The translations under genes were made by a program, and so were the position numbers. Below the pieces are notes generated by a model that saw only the letters and a program-made list of their open reading frames with translations, did no database searches and was not told the DNA's origin. Below, in pieces: positions 12,023 to 19,371 of a DNA stretch of 64,000 bases. Position 1 is the stretch's first letter. Every line of letters starts with the position of its first letter. Source of the DNA: Candidatus Desulforudis audaxviator MP104C (lineage in GTDB: Bacteria; Bacillota; Desulfotomaculia; Desulfotomaculales; Desulforudaceae); contig NC_010424.1 of the NCBI RefSeq assembly GCF_000018425.1, positions 434,001 through 498,000 on the forward strand, read 5' to 3'.

Positions 12023-12418
12023 TTATCGAACATCGCCAAAGCTATCCTGAGGCTCCAGCAATCGCTGCAGCCCGTGGCAAATGGGTTGGTATGCATCGGT
12101 CCGGACAGTACCGAGATAGGCGGCCACCCGCTCCAAACCCAAGAACCGAACCTGGTCCAGCAGCACGATGGAAGCTGACGGCAGTCCTCCGGCACCGGCC
12201 GGCAACCGGGGATAAAGAGCCGGACTGCGTTCAGCCCATAGCTGTCCGCGGTCTGTGGTCAGTGGAGCAACCAGGACCACCGGAAAGCGTGGTTCACCCA
12301 GGACTTCCGGCAGCCCCAATACCACCGCCGGCTGTGCACCGTGCTGTTCATGTCCGGGGGGAATGTGTTCCGGAAAACGAACCACAACGATGTCCCCGGG
12401 GGCCAGCCTTTCAGCCAC
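12023..12418 (-). CDS. MazF/PemK-like toxin
   Basis: A 131-residue protein with the PemK/MazF fold signature: N-terminal GDIVVVRFPEH, then QPAVVLGLPE and a central VVLVAPLTTD strand. Members of the family cut mRNA as growth-arrest ribonucleases. It overlaps the preceding gene, a helix-turn-helix protein, by 8 bp, as expected for a toxin following its antitoxin. The C-terminal part (SIVLLDQVRFLGLERVAAYLG) fits the usual dimer-forming helix. The exact RNA target cannot be seen. Confidence 0.8.
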   Translation of the reverse strand: MAERLAPGDIVVVRFPEHIPPGHEQHGAQPAVVLGLPEVLGEPRFPVVLVAPLTTDRGQLWAERSPALYPRLPAGAGGLPSASIVLLDQVRFLGLERVAAYLGTVRTDAYQPICHGLQRLLEPQDSFGDVR

Positions 12419-12767
12419 GACGTTTGCCGCCTTCTACTACGGGTCCTTTGCCGGGTATATAGCTGATCCGTTTTCCCTGGGGCGGTCCCTGCGGGCCCCA
12501 ATCATATGGTTCTGTTTCACCCAGACGGGACAAGTCGGTATCAAGCCAAACTGCGTCTTCCGGCTCTGGTCCAGTCCCGTAACCACCTTGTGACCGCAGA
12601 CGACCGTACAGGTAGTCGTCCAGAGCGCCGCCCGGAATACGCCAGTCGCGGCCGAGTTTGGCTGCAGGAAGCCGGCCGCTGCGCAGGAGTTTATAGATGG
12701 TGTTTACGTGCACCTTGAGATAGGCGGCGGCTTCTTCTGGTGTGTACACCATAGACACATACATCAC
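12411..12767 (-). CDS. Excisionase-family HTH protein, probable antitoxin
   Basis: About 118 residues. The N-terminus is a MerR/excisionase-type winged helix-turn-helix ([20 protein letters not shown], then [16 protein letters not shown]). The rest is Gly/Pro-rich and probably disordered, as in antitoxins that wrap a MazF partner. It overlaps the MazF-like gene by 8 bp, so the pair is likely one operon with autorepression. Possible starts are GTG 12767, ATG 12764, GTG 12758 and ATG 12752; GAGG at 12767-12770 suits the 12758 start best by spacing. Confidence 0.75.
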   Translation of the reverse strand: MMYVSMVYTPEEAAAYLKVHVNTIYKLLRSGRLPAAKLGRDWRIPGGALDDYLYGRLRSQGGYGTGPEPEDAVWLDTDLSRLGETEPYDWGPQGPPQGKRISYIPGKGPVVEGGKRRG

Positions 12768-12796
12768 CTCTTGTTATCATAATATGCTCCGTGTTA

Positions 12797-12931
12797 CTCG
12801 GTGTCAACAAGCCGGACAACCTGGCCAGCGGGGTTACCCGGGCCTGCCGCTTCGAACCGGACATCAACGTCACCTATTTGGAAATGGCCAATCACTACGG
12901 CACCGTAATCCTTTTCACCGGAATGCGCTGA
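12797..12931 (+). pseudogene. IS21-family istA fragment
   Basis: A 44-codon frame reading [20 protein letters not shown], then [15 protein letters not shown]. This matches the catalytic-core stretch of IstA transposases (PDNLKTGVTKA..YEPD.NPTYLEMA.HYG). Everything on either side is gone. It shows that an IS21 element once occupied this site before the neighbouring IS1202-like insertion. Confidence 0.65.
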
Positions 12932-13052
12932 CAAGGCTTTTAACGACGTTAGTGATGTGCCTGCCTGTCAATAGCCAGTGAAAATGTCACCCTAAAACAC
13001 ACTAACTTGGACTGAGAAAATGTCACCTTTGAAACCGCCGTCCAAGATTATT

Positions 13053-13130
13053 CCTCTCGCCTGTTGGCCGTCAAGGGCAAGGGCTACGCCGCCGCGGATG
13101 CGGCCCCTTGACGGCCGGCCAGGCGAGAGG
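13053..13130. repeat. Long inverted repeat inside the IS1202-like element
   Basis: Left arm 13053-13077 (CCTCTCGCCTG, then TTGGCCGTCAAGGG) pairs with right arm 13104-13130 almost perfectly over about 25 bp, leaving a loop of about 26 bases. It lies 35 bp beyond the transposase stop. It may act as a terminator or as protection from readthrough transcription into the transposase, but there is no T run next to it. Confidence 0.75.
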
Positions 13131-13164
13131 TGACAGGTGACTCAAGGGTTTCAAGGTTGCTCAT

Positions 13165-14519
13165 TTAAAAGGCGTACTTGCGGAAGCGCTTTCTCTTGGC
13201 TTCCAGGTACGCTTCCACTGGTGTTGAAGGCTTGGGCGCTATGGGAGAAATCTGGCGCCAGGGATGATCCGCAGTCACCGGAGCAGGTTCCCGGCGGGGC
13301 TTGGCTTGACGGATCTCCGCCTTAGGTGCCGGCTGGGGAACGAACTCCCTTAGCGAAAACACCTTATCGCCATACTTGGCGCTTATCGTCCCGTCCAGAT
13401 GAGTAAGGACCGTAACCTTCGCCCTGGGCGCCAGGCTAACTGCTTGATCTTTGACATCGATAAGCTGGTAAGTCTTACAGTGAAACGAGATCGTGGAACC
13501 ATTGGAAGCCGTACGCTCTTCCCGAAAGGCAATAATCTCGTTGAGCCGTTCACTGGTGGGTGTGGGTTTAAAGGCCGGTTCCGGATCGGCGGCCCAAACG
13601 GCGAAGCGGGCGTTGAAGCGCTCAATAAAGACCGGGAGAAAGGCGTTCGCGTCTTCAATGTTGGAGATCCCTCGCAGGCGCATCTCTATCACCAGACGGC
13701 TCTGCAGGGTTTCCCACAAACGTTCTATACGCCCTTTGGCTTGGGGAGAGCGTGCCTGAATATGATTGATTCCCAATTCCTCCAGGGCCTTACCGAACTG
13801 GGTCAGGGCAACGGTTTTGCCGGCCAGCTCCTCATCAATGGACAACTTGTCCTTCTTCGGTGAGAAGAAGATGGAGTGGCCGTCCGTATAGAGGCTCACC
13901 GGGATTCGTGATTTATGACCGTTAGGTTTAAGACCATCAAGTAACCGTACAGATCCTCTTCGGGCCGGAACCAAAGTGCCAGGATCTTACCGGTGGCGTC
14001 ATCAATATTACCGTGGAGGCAGGCCTTGGGGCCACGATCTTCAAACCAGGCGTACGGGCTGGCGTCGCTTTGGACCAAAAGCCCTTCTTGAGGCATGCGC
14101 TCGCGGGAGCGCCGTTTCCGCCGCTTGGCTCGGCGGCTGTGCCGATTCTTGATACCGGCCTGCTTGAATATGCGACGCAAGCTGCGGCCCGAGATCGAAA
14201 TTTCATATAGTTCCTCAAGCAGCTCAGCCATATGCTCGCAACTTGCGTCCTTGAGTTCTTCTGAGGCGAGGCTGATGATCCGGTCCCGGACGTCGTGGGT
14301 TATAGCGTGTTTTGGTTTACGGCCTCGGTTTTTGTGGACGAGGAAAGCCTCGCCCTCCTGTTTCATTCCTTTCTTGAGGCGCATAACCTGACGTTCGCTG
14401 AGACCAAGGAGGACGGCAGCCTGCCGAATGGATACCTTGCCTGCAAGGACCCGTTCCATAATACCTAGTCTCCTGGCTTCCTTGGGTTTCAAGAAAACGT
14501 CTCCCTTCATGGGTGACAT
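13165..14519 (-). pseudogene. ISNCY/IS1202-like transposase, frameshifted
   Basis: Two frames together make a DDE/integrase-core transposase of about 450 residues. The N-terminus has a helix-turn-helix (SIRQAAVLLGLSERQVMRLK). The core has VQSDASPYAWFEDRG (first Asp), LYTDGHSIFF (second Asp) and ARSPQAKGRIERLWETLQ (Glu). One base is missing near 13903-13909, where NHESR stops in one frame and GIPVSLYTDG-type sequence resumes in the other. Start is ATG 14519 or 14510. The element cannot move without help. Confidence 0.85.
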
Positions 14520-14582
14520 TTTCTCAGACCGCTTATGAGGTGACAATATCACAGGCCAATAGCAGTTAGTGATGTGCCTGCC

Positions 14583-14611
14583 TTGACCCTTTAGCGTTAA
14601 AGAGTTATAAT
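14583..14611 (+). promoter_or_regulatory. SigA-type promoter of the first vapBC-like operon
   Basis: TTGACC (14583-14588), 17-bp spacer, TATAAT (14606-14611), 23 bp before the antitoxin ATG. The first T of the -35 box is the last base of the 19-bp repeat left by the IS1202-like insertion. Confidence 0.75.
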
Positions 14612-14634
14612 GCATAGGTAGGAGGTGGTGTGCA

Positions 14635-14871
14635 ATGGCCGAGAAGATCAGTGTGTACGTGGATAAGGAACTACATCGTGTCCTCAAATCAGCGGCAAGT
14701 CTCCGGGGGAAGTCCTTATCGGAATTTATGGTTGAGGCGGCGTTACGTGCGCTTCATACTCCGGACCGGAAGACGGCTTCTGCTGCAATGGACCGGATCC
14801 GCGGTTCAATAAAAGGCACTGTTTCCACAGAGGAGCTTCGTGATATGCGAAACGAGGGAAGACGGTGCTGA
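14635..14871 (+). CDS. Ribbon-helix-helix antitoxin (VapB/FitA-like)
   Basis: A 78-residue protein. Its N-terminus KISVYVDKELHRVLKSAA is a beta strand followed by helices of the RHH (CopG/Arc) DNA-binding fold; the C-terminal tail should bind the toxin. TAGGAGGTGG (14619-14628) is a strong ribosome site. The stop overlaps the GTG start of the PIN-domain gene by 7 bp, so the two are co-translated. Autorepression at the promoter just upstream is likely. Confidence 0.85.
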   Translation: MAEKISVYVDKELHRVLKSAASLRGKSLSEFMVEAALRALHTPDRKTASAAMDRIRGSIKGTVSTEELRDMRNEGRRC

Positions 14872-15296
14872 TCCGGAGTTTTGTTGTTGATACGTCAGTG
14901 GCTTTGTCTTGGCTCCTACCGGGAGAAGATACTCATAGGACTTTGCCGTTGCGTGATTATGCTGTAGAAAACCCCCAAGTCGAGTTACTTATTCCGCCGA
15001 CCTTTTGGTATGAAGTAGCAAATGTCTTATGGGTAGCGGTACGGCGGAATAGAATAATACAATCTGCCGCTATAGAAGCCTTGAAGTCCCTCTTGGAGTT
15101 TCGACTTGATGTTTGGGTGGCTGATCCGGTTACCAGCCTGTCTCTTTCCTTCGATCAGAACCTTGCTGTATATGATTCCGCTTACCTGAGTATAGCGGTG
15201 GAACGCAACGCAGCACTATGGACCATAGATAAAGCTTTGGCCGAGGCTGGTAAACGCTTGAATGTCCTTGTTGAGCCCGCTGCAGAACATAGCTGA
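14865..15296 (+). CDS. PIN-domain toxin (VapC-like)
   Basis: A 143-residue PIN-domain ribonuclease from a GTG start within the antitoxin gene. Acidic residues of the active site are visible: FVVDTSVALSWLLPGE near the N-terminus (Asp9), WYEVANVL in the middle (Glu), and YDSAYLSIAVE plus LWTIDKALAE near the C-terminus (Asp). VapC toxins cut tRNA or rRNA; this one's target is unknown. The frame is intact and paired with an RHH antitoxin. Confidence 0.88.
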   Translation: MLIRSFVVDTSVALSWLLPGEDTHRTLPLRDYAVENPQVELLIPPTFWYEVANVLWVAVRRNRIIQSAAIEALKSLLEFRLDVWVADPVTSLSLSFDQNLAVYDSAYLSIAVERNAALWTIDKALAEAGKRLNVLVEPAAEHS

Positions 15297-15305
15297 ATGT
15301 TCTTG

Positions 15306-15362
15306 CTGGCCGTTTTCGGCGCCAAGGCGCCGGGTACCCCGGTATTTGTGCCGGGCGGCGTA
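15306..15362 (+). pseudogene. NiFe-hydrogenase large-subunit-like scrap (repeat copy 1)
   Basis: Fifty-seven bases reading LAVFGAKAPGTPVFVPGGV in one frame, nearly identical in DNA to 21895-21947, where a longer remnant is present. The string resembles the large-subunit motif LA.FGGKAPH..VFVGGVT. No other hydrogenase sequence is recognisable here, and the rest of 15297-15580 holds nothing I can support as a gene. Confidence 0.5.
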
Positions 15363-15581
15363 TGCTGTTCGCCGTGAAAGGCACCGCCGAGGGGAAAACG
15401 CACGTTGACCCGGCGGTAGCCGGCAAATCAAAAAGTACCGCGATTTTCCGTGCAAGGGTTATCAGCCTCCTTTTTACGCTCTAGACAGGATTTGCCAGTA
15501 TCAAGGACGATCTTTCACGCCGAGATAATCCTTTAACGCGTTCTGCAAGATATGGACGAGAGGTTTTTACCCCAGCGGTTC

Positions 15582-15610
15582 TTTACTACTGGAACCCGCT
15601 GTAGTATACT
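15582..15610 (+). promoter_or_regulatory. Promoter and probable operator of the second vapBC-like operon
   Basis: TTTACT (15582-15587), 17-bp spacer, TATACT (15605-15610). The -35 box lies inside an imperfect inverted repeat, AGCGGTTC...GAACCCGCT (15574-15600), a plausible site for autorepression by the AbrB-type antitoxin. Confidence 0.65.
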
Positions 15611-15647
15611 TTTCATATGGCAAACTGCAAGCGGGAGGTAAGGTTCA

Positions 15648-15893
15648 GTGCAGAAGGTCACTATTTCCGAAAAAGGACAAATCTCCATCCCGGTTTCCTT
15701 ACGCAGGCGGTACGGTTTGAAGAAGGGCGACAGGTTGGCCGTAGAGGAGGCCGATGGCGCCATCGTGCTGCGTCCCCTGCCACGGCACCCCTTGCTGGCC
15801 CTTAGGGGCAGGCTGAAGGGCGCGGATGGAGAGAGGTTGACAGACCTGTTGCTTAAGGAGCGCGCCGCGGACAGGGAGCGGGAGCGGCGTTGA
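15648..15893 (+). CDS. AbrB/MazE-type antitoxin
   Basis: An 81-residue protein from a GTG start with GGGAGG 5 bp or so further upstream. The first 45 residues are a SpoVT/AbrB swapped-hairpin domain (VTISEKGQISIPVSLRRRYG, then LKKGDRLAVEE). The charged C-terminal tail probably contacts the toxin. Its stop overlaps the TTG start of the PIN-domain gene by 4 bp. Confidence 0.85.
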   Translation: MQKVTISEKGQISIPVSLRRRYGLKKGDRLAVEEADGAIVLRPLPRHPLLALRGRLKGADGERLTDLLLKERAADRERERR

Positions 15894-16300
15894 GGCCCCG
15901 GAGGTTCGTTTTCGACAGCTACGCTGTGCTCGCGCTGGTGGAGGATGAACCGGGAGCGCAGGTGGTGGCCGAAATTATCGCCGATGAAGCGGCGGAGCTG
16001 TACCTGAGTGCGGTCAGCCTGGGAGAAGTTTACTACATTCTCTTCCGAAGGCAGGGCGAACCGGTGGCGGAAGAGGTGGTGCGCGGCGTTATGCAGGAGG
16101 AATCGCTTACCACCGCCGAGGCCTCGTGGTTGAGGGTAAAGGACGCAGCCCGCATCAAAGCGGGAGGCGGGCTTTCGTATGCCGATGCTTTTGTTTTGGG
16201 GCTTTCTCTGGAACTCGAGGCACCGGTGGTCACCGGCGACCCCGAGATCCGGGCGGCAGCCGGGAGACTCGGCGTAAAAGTCGTCTGGATCGGCAGATAG
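15890..16300 (+). CDS. PIN-domain toxin (VapC-like)
   Basis: A 136-residue PIN ribonuclease with TTG start. Visible motifs are FVFDSYAVLALVEDEPGA (Asp8), SLGEVYYILFRRQ (Glu), LSYADAFVLGLS (Asp) and PVVTGDPEIRAAA (Asp), covering the four-acid active site. Coupled to the AbrB-type antitoxin just upstream. This combination of an AbrB-type antitoxin with a PIN toxin is a common VapBC variant. Confidence 0.88.
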   Translation: MRPRRFVFDSYAVLALVEDEPGAQVVAEIIADEAAELYLSAVSLGEVYYILFRRQGEPVAEEVVRGVMQEESLTTAEASWLRVKDAARIKAGGGLSYADAFVLGLSLELEAPVVTGDPEIRAAAGRLGVKVVWIGR

Positions 16301-16508
16301 GCTGACCGAAGCATGTGACGATAGGAAGCGAACCTTCACTGGCTGGCCGCCTGGGCCCTGGCCCTTCTTCTGTCGGTTGCGGGACAGTGGGCGGGACTGC
16401 GGGTCGGAGAGAAAAACTGACGGGAAACGGCGGAGAATAGCAAAAGGCTGAATGGGGTCAGATGGCTGCCGTTCGGGTTTCCTTTTTGACAAGTGACCGT
16501 TTTTGCTG

Positions 16509-16537
16509 TTGACTTTTGCATCCGGCCGTCTTAAACT
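16509..16537 (+). promoter_or_regulatory. Promoter of the nifV leader
   Basis: TTGACT (16509-16514), 17-bp spacer, TAAACT (16532-16537). It predicts a start near 16544 and an untranslated leader of about 275 nt before nifV. Confidence 0.6.
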
Positions 16538-16571
16538 AATCCGTAGATACAGTGAAGTGTCTGCAAGCGAT

Positions 16572-16600
16572 GGCGCCCTGGAAGGGCGCCTGTTGTTTTT
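16572..16600 (+). terminator. Terminator-like hairpin 1 of the nifV leader
   Basis: GGCGCCC (16572-16578), loop TGGAA, GGGCGCC (16584-16590), then TGTTGTTTTT. It lies only about 30 nt after the predicted transcript start. Confidence 0.75.
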
Positions 16601-16680
16601 GGGGCGTCGACATCGCCCCCGGCGGCCGCCCGAGGCGGTGCGTTAAACGGTAAGGAAGCCAGAAAGCCCGGGCACCGGTG

Positions 16681-16719
16681 CCCCGCAAGACTGCCGTGCG
16701 CAGTCCCCGGGGTTTTTTG
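16681..16719 (+). terminator. Terminator-like hairpin 2 of the nifV leader
   Basis: A two-part stem: CCCCG (16681-16685) with CGGGG (16708-16712), and GACTGC (16689-16694) with GCAGTC (16700-16705), followed by TTTTTT. Confidence 0.7.
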
Positions 16720-16745
16720 TTTCCCGGAGCGTCCGATGGGCAGTG

Positions 16746-16795
16746 AAGCCCCTGAGGCGACGTATATGTGGCCGTCCGGGGGCTTTCTGTTTTTC
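16746..16795 (+). terminator. Terminator-like hairpin 3 of the nifV leader
   Basis: AAGCCCC (16746-16752) pairs with GGGGCTT (16779-16785), with a 26-nt apical part, followed by TCTGTTTTTC. It ends about 25 bp before the nifV start. Confidence 0.6.
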
Positions 16796-16819
16796 TAAAC
16801 ACGGTTGAGGAAGTGCTTT

Positions 16820-17725
16820 ATGCCGCAAGTCTTTCTTGTCGATACCACGTTAAGAGACGGAGAACAGACCCCCGGCCTGGTGTTCTCCACCGAGGAAAAG
16901 GTGGCTGTTGCTTCCGCCCTGGATCGGTTGGGGGTAGAGTTGATTGAGGCCGGTATTCCGGCCATGGGGGTCGACGAACAGAAGGCCGTCCGTGCGGTCC
17001 TCGGCGCCGGCCTCCGTGCCCGGGTCCTGGCCTGGAACCGCGCCCATCCGTCTGACATCGAGGCCTCGCTGGCCTGCGGCGCGACTTGCCTGCAAATTTC
17101 TTTCCCCGTATCGGACATTCACCTGCAGCATAAGCTGGGGCGGACGAGGAGTTGGTTACTGGCGCGGCTGGAGGAAGTGATGGCGCTGGCTGTCGCCCCG
17201 GGACGAGAGGTTGCGGTGGGAGCCGAAGATGCGTCCCGGGCTGACCCGGCGTTCCTGCGCCTCTTTGCGAAAAAGGCGGAAGAAGCCGGGGCCTGCCGCC
17301 TCCGGTACTGCGATACGGTAGGGGTGCTTGACCCCTTCCGGTCGCGGGACGCCGTATCGGATCTGACGCACAAGCTCAACATCCCTTTGGAGTTTCACGC
17401 CCACAACGACTTCGGCATGGCGACGGCCAACACCCTGGCGGCCGTAAAGGGCGGGGCGGCCTACCTCGACGTGACTGTCAACGGTCTGGGCGAACGGGCC
17501 GGAAATGCCTCGCTAAGCGCGGTCGCCCGCGGGCTCCGGCAGTTCTACGGGATGGAAGTCGTCCGTGAGGAAACCGAACTGGCAATGCTGGAGGGATGGG
17601 TAAACTCCGTTAGAAAGAGAGCTGCATTCTTCAGCCGGGACTACGGGTTGACTCTGGGGGCTTTTAACCGGGCTTTGCGAAACGGAGAACAGACGAGATA
17701 TCGGTTGGCCACCGGCACTCTTTAA
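16820..17725 (+). CDS. nifV: NifV-like homocitrate synthase
   Basis: A 301-residue member of the DRE-TIM metallolyase family, which condenses acetyl-CoA with 2-oxoglutarate to homocitrate for the nitrogenase FeMo cofactor. LVDTTLRDGEQTPG carries the metal/substrate Arg-Asp, and FHAHNDFGMATANTLAA supplies the His-x-His metal ligands; GLGERAGNASL is the usual signature. The chain is about 80 residues shorter than typical NifV, lacking the communication-type C-terminal region. GAGG 9 bp upstream supports ATG 16820 over TTG 16805. modABC follow, fitting a molybdenum/nitrogenase role; a related acyl transferase activity is possible. Confidence 0.8.
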   Translation: MPQVFLVDTTLRDGEQTPGLVFSTEEKVAVASALDRLGVELIEAGIPAMGVDEQKAVRAVLGAGLRARVLAWNRAHPSDIEASLACGATCLQISFPVSDIHLQHKLGRTRSWLLARLEEVMALAVAPGREVAVGAEDASRADPAFLRLFAKKAEEAGACRLRYCDTVGVLDPFRSRDAVSDLTHKLNIPLEFHAHNDFGMATANTLAAVKGGAAYLDVTVNGLGERAGNASLSAVARGLRQFYGMEVVREETELAMLEGWVNSVRKRAAFFSRDYGLTLGAFNRALRNGEQTRYRLATGTL

Positions 17726-17736
17726 AACTATTCGGG

Positions 17737-17853
17737 ATGAAACAGACCATGCAAAAGGCGGTAGCAGACTTCCGGGAGTTTATCGTTGTGGTCGCCAACG
17801 TTCCAGTCCTGGACGAGGAAGCCTTGTCGATGTTTACGTTGGCCTTGCTCTAA
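17737..17853 (+). CDS. Possible 38-residue small protein
   Basis: A short open frame (MKQTMQKAVADFREFIVVVA...) between nifV and modA. It has no convincing ribosome site, though it ends 31 bp before modA. It could be a remnant or a leader peptide. I do not recognise it. Confidence 0.25.
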   Translation: MKQTMQKAVADFREFIVVVANVPVLDEEALSMFTLALL

Positions 17854-17884
17854 TTGTATGTGCTTGGAAAGGAGATGGGGGTTT

Positions 17885-18676
17885 GTGAAGAAGGTTGTTG
17901 CTTTTATGGCTACGCTTTTAGTTCTTGCGGGACTCCTGGCAGGCTGCGGGAGTCCGGGTAAGGAACCGGCGAACGAAGCGGAAGCGGTGGGTCTAACTGT
18001 TTCGGCTGCGATAAGCCTTAAGGATGCCGTTGAAGAACTTGCAGCCATTTACACTGATGAAAACCCTGCGATAAGTATCACATTCAACTTTGCATCATCC
18101 GGAACCCTGCAGAAGCAAATTGAAGAAGGCGCCCCGGTGGATCTGTTCATCTCTGCAGGAATGAATCAGATGGACGCCCTGGCCGAAAAAGGGCTGATTG
18201 TTAAGGACTCACGCCGGGACATCCTGGGCAACGAGCTTGTCCTTATCGCCGGGCAGGAAAGCACACTTACCGGGTTCTCCGGCCTGACTGACGGGAGTGT
18301 CGCCAGAGTTTGCATAGCCAACCCGGAAACGGCGCCGGTGGGCAAGTATGCCAGAGAAACCTTGACCACCTTTGGGCTTTGGGACGAACTCCAACCCAGA
18401 CTGGTATTGGCCAAGGATGTCCGCCAGGTCCTGACCTACGTCGAGACCGGCAATGTTGATGCGGGTCTAGTCTACCGCTCCGACGCCATGGCCGGGCAGG
18501 GCATCAAGATCGTGGCCGTAGCGTCGGAAGACTCCCACGGACCTATTGTCTACCCGATGGCTATCATCAAGACAACCAAACACCGGAAAGAGACGGAAGC
18601 TTTTGCGGCTTTTCTTGCGAGCGATGAAGCCGCCAAGATCTTTACCGAACACGGCTTTAAGCCGCTCGGCCGGTAG
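17885..18676 (+). CDS. modA: ModA, molybdate-binding lipoprotein
   Basis: A 263-residue periplasmic-type binding protein of the ABC molybdate (or tungstate) importer. GTG start with AAGGAG about 8 bp upstream. The N-terminus has a lipoprotein signal with lipobox LAGC (Cys at about residue 21). The mature part matches ModA: AAISLKDAVEELAAIY, FNFASSGTLQKQIEEGAPVD and PETAPVGKYARETL. modB starts 11 bp downstream, so modABC form one operon, likely with nifV upstream. Confidence 0.93.
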   Translation: MKKVVAFMATLLVLAGLLAGCGSPGKEPANEAEAVGLTVSAAISLKDAVEELAAIYTDENPAISITFNFASSGTLQKQIEEGAPVDLFISAGMNQMDALAEKGLIVKDSRRDILGNELVLIAGQESTLTGFSGLTDGSVARVCIANPETAPVGKYARETLTTFGLWDELQPRLVLAKDVRQVLTYVETGNVDAGLVYRSDAMAGQGIKIVAVASEDSHGPIVYPMAIIKTTKHRKETEAFAAFLASDEAAKIFTEHGFKPLGR

Positions 18677-18687
18677 GTGGCGCAGCG

Positions 18688-19371
18688 ATGTTGGAATATG
18701 CGGTCGACTGGCATCCGGTGCTGCTTTCCCTCCGGGTGGCCCTGATTGCCGTCATCGTTGTCATCGGCCTGGCGTTGCCCCTGGCTCGCCTGCTCGCCCG
18801 GCGGGAATTCTTCGGGAAGGACGTGCTTGAAGCGGCGATAACCCTGCCGCTGGTGCTCCCGCCTTCGGTGATCGGCTACGGCCTGCTGATGCTGGTCGGC
18901 AAAAACGGCGTGATCGGCCAGTTCCTGGACAGCCTGGGGATCACGCTGGTCTTCACCTGGTGGGCGGCCGTGCTGGCCTCTACCGTGGTCGCCTTTCCCC
19001 TGATGTATCAGAGCGCCACGGCGGCTTTCAAGAGCGTTGACGTCAACTACGAGAAGGCGGCGAGGACTCTGGGAGCTGGTGAAACGCGAGTCTTTCTTAC
19101 GGTTACGCTGCCCCTAGCCTGGCCCGGGATTCTTGCCGGGCTCGTTCTCTCTTTCGCCCGTGCTTTGGGCGAATTCGGCGCTACGCTGATGGTGGCAGGA
19201 AATATTCCCGGGCAGACACAGACTGTTCCTCTGGCCATCTACTTTGCCGTTGAGTCGGGGGACAACGTTACAGCCGGGAGACTTGTTGCCATCATTACCG
19301 TTTTCAGCTTCGCGGTTGTTTTTTGGGTGAACCGCTGGGCGAAACGGCACAACCGCAGGGACGGTGAGTGA
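18688..19371 (+). CDS. modB: ModB, molybdate ABC transporter permease
   Basis: A 227-residue inner-membrane permease with about five hydrophobic segments. The EAA loop that docks with the ATPase is visible (EKAARTLGAGETRVFLTVTL, then PLAWPG), as is the ModB-typical ARALGEFGATLMVAGNIPGQ. The length matches the family. The modC start overlaps its end by 8 bp. Confidence 0.93.
   Translation: MLEYAVDWHPVLLSLRVALIAVIVVIGLALPLARLLARREFFGKDVLEAAITLPLVLPPSVIGYGLLMLVGKNGVIGQFLDSLGITLVFTWWAAVLASTVVAFPLMYQSATAAFKSVDVNYEKAARTLGAGETRVFLTVTLPLAWPGILAGLVLSFARALGEFGATLMVAGNIPGQTQTVPLAIYFAVESGDNVTAGRLVAIITVFSFAVVFWVNRWAKRHNRRDGE

Larger units (their letters stand above)
12967..14564 (-). mobile_element. IS1202/ISNCY-like insertion sequence with 19-bp flanking direct repeats
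   Basis: The element is bounded by a perfect 19-bp direct repeat (GTTAGTGATGTGCCTGCCT at 12948-12966 and 14565-14583), taken as the target duplication; IS1202-like elements are known for unusually long ones. Its ends are imperfect inverted repeats (GTCAATAGCC.GTGA against GCTATTGGCC.GTGA), and a second inverted pair, CTGAGAAAATGTCACC, lies near 13013-13028 and 14512-14527. It contains one minus-strand transposase gene, now frameshifted, and a long hairpin in the 3' noncoding part. Confidence 0.85.
16538..16819 (+). promoter_or_regulatory. Structured nifV leader with three terminator-like hairpins
   Basis: Between the promoter and nifV lie three successive hairpins, each ended by a T-rich run (16572-16600, 16681-16719, 16746-16795). 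A short motif occurs twice, CAGTGAAGnnnCTG followed by an A/G-rich CGA (16550-16570 and 16741-16760), once before hairpin 1 and once forming part of hairpin 3. This layout looks like an attenuated or riboswitch-controlled leader. I could not match it to a family; there is only a weak likeness to cobalamin leaders around 16651-16694. Confidence 0.5.

Noticed and set aside
11866-12195. 109-codon minus-strand frame after mcrC
   Set aside because: Overlaps the MazF-like gene in another frame, no recognisable domain; the 11843-12022 gap holds only a GGTGC-T7-GCACC hairpin.
15330-15345. CCGGGTACCCCGG in the hydrogenase-like shreds as further copies of the palindromic element
   Set aside because: Only 13 bp shared, explained by codons for Pro-Gly-Thr-Pro; the ACCCGC-TTTA-GCGGGT core is absent.
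16640-16712. Possible cobalamin or molybdenum-cofactor riboswitch
   Set aside because: A few matching letters around GGTAAGGAAGCC and CCCCGC, but the core motifs and pairing cannot be completed by eye. Kept only as an unidentified leader.
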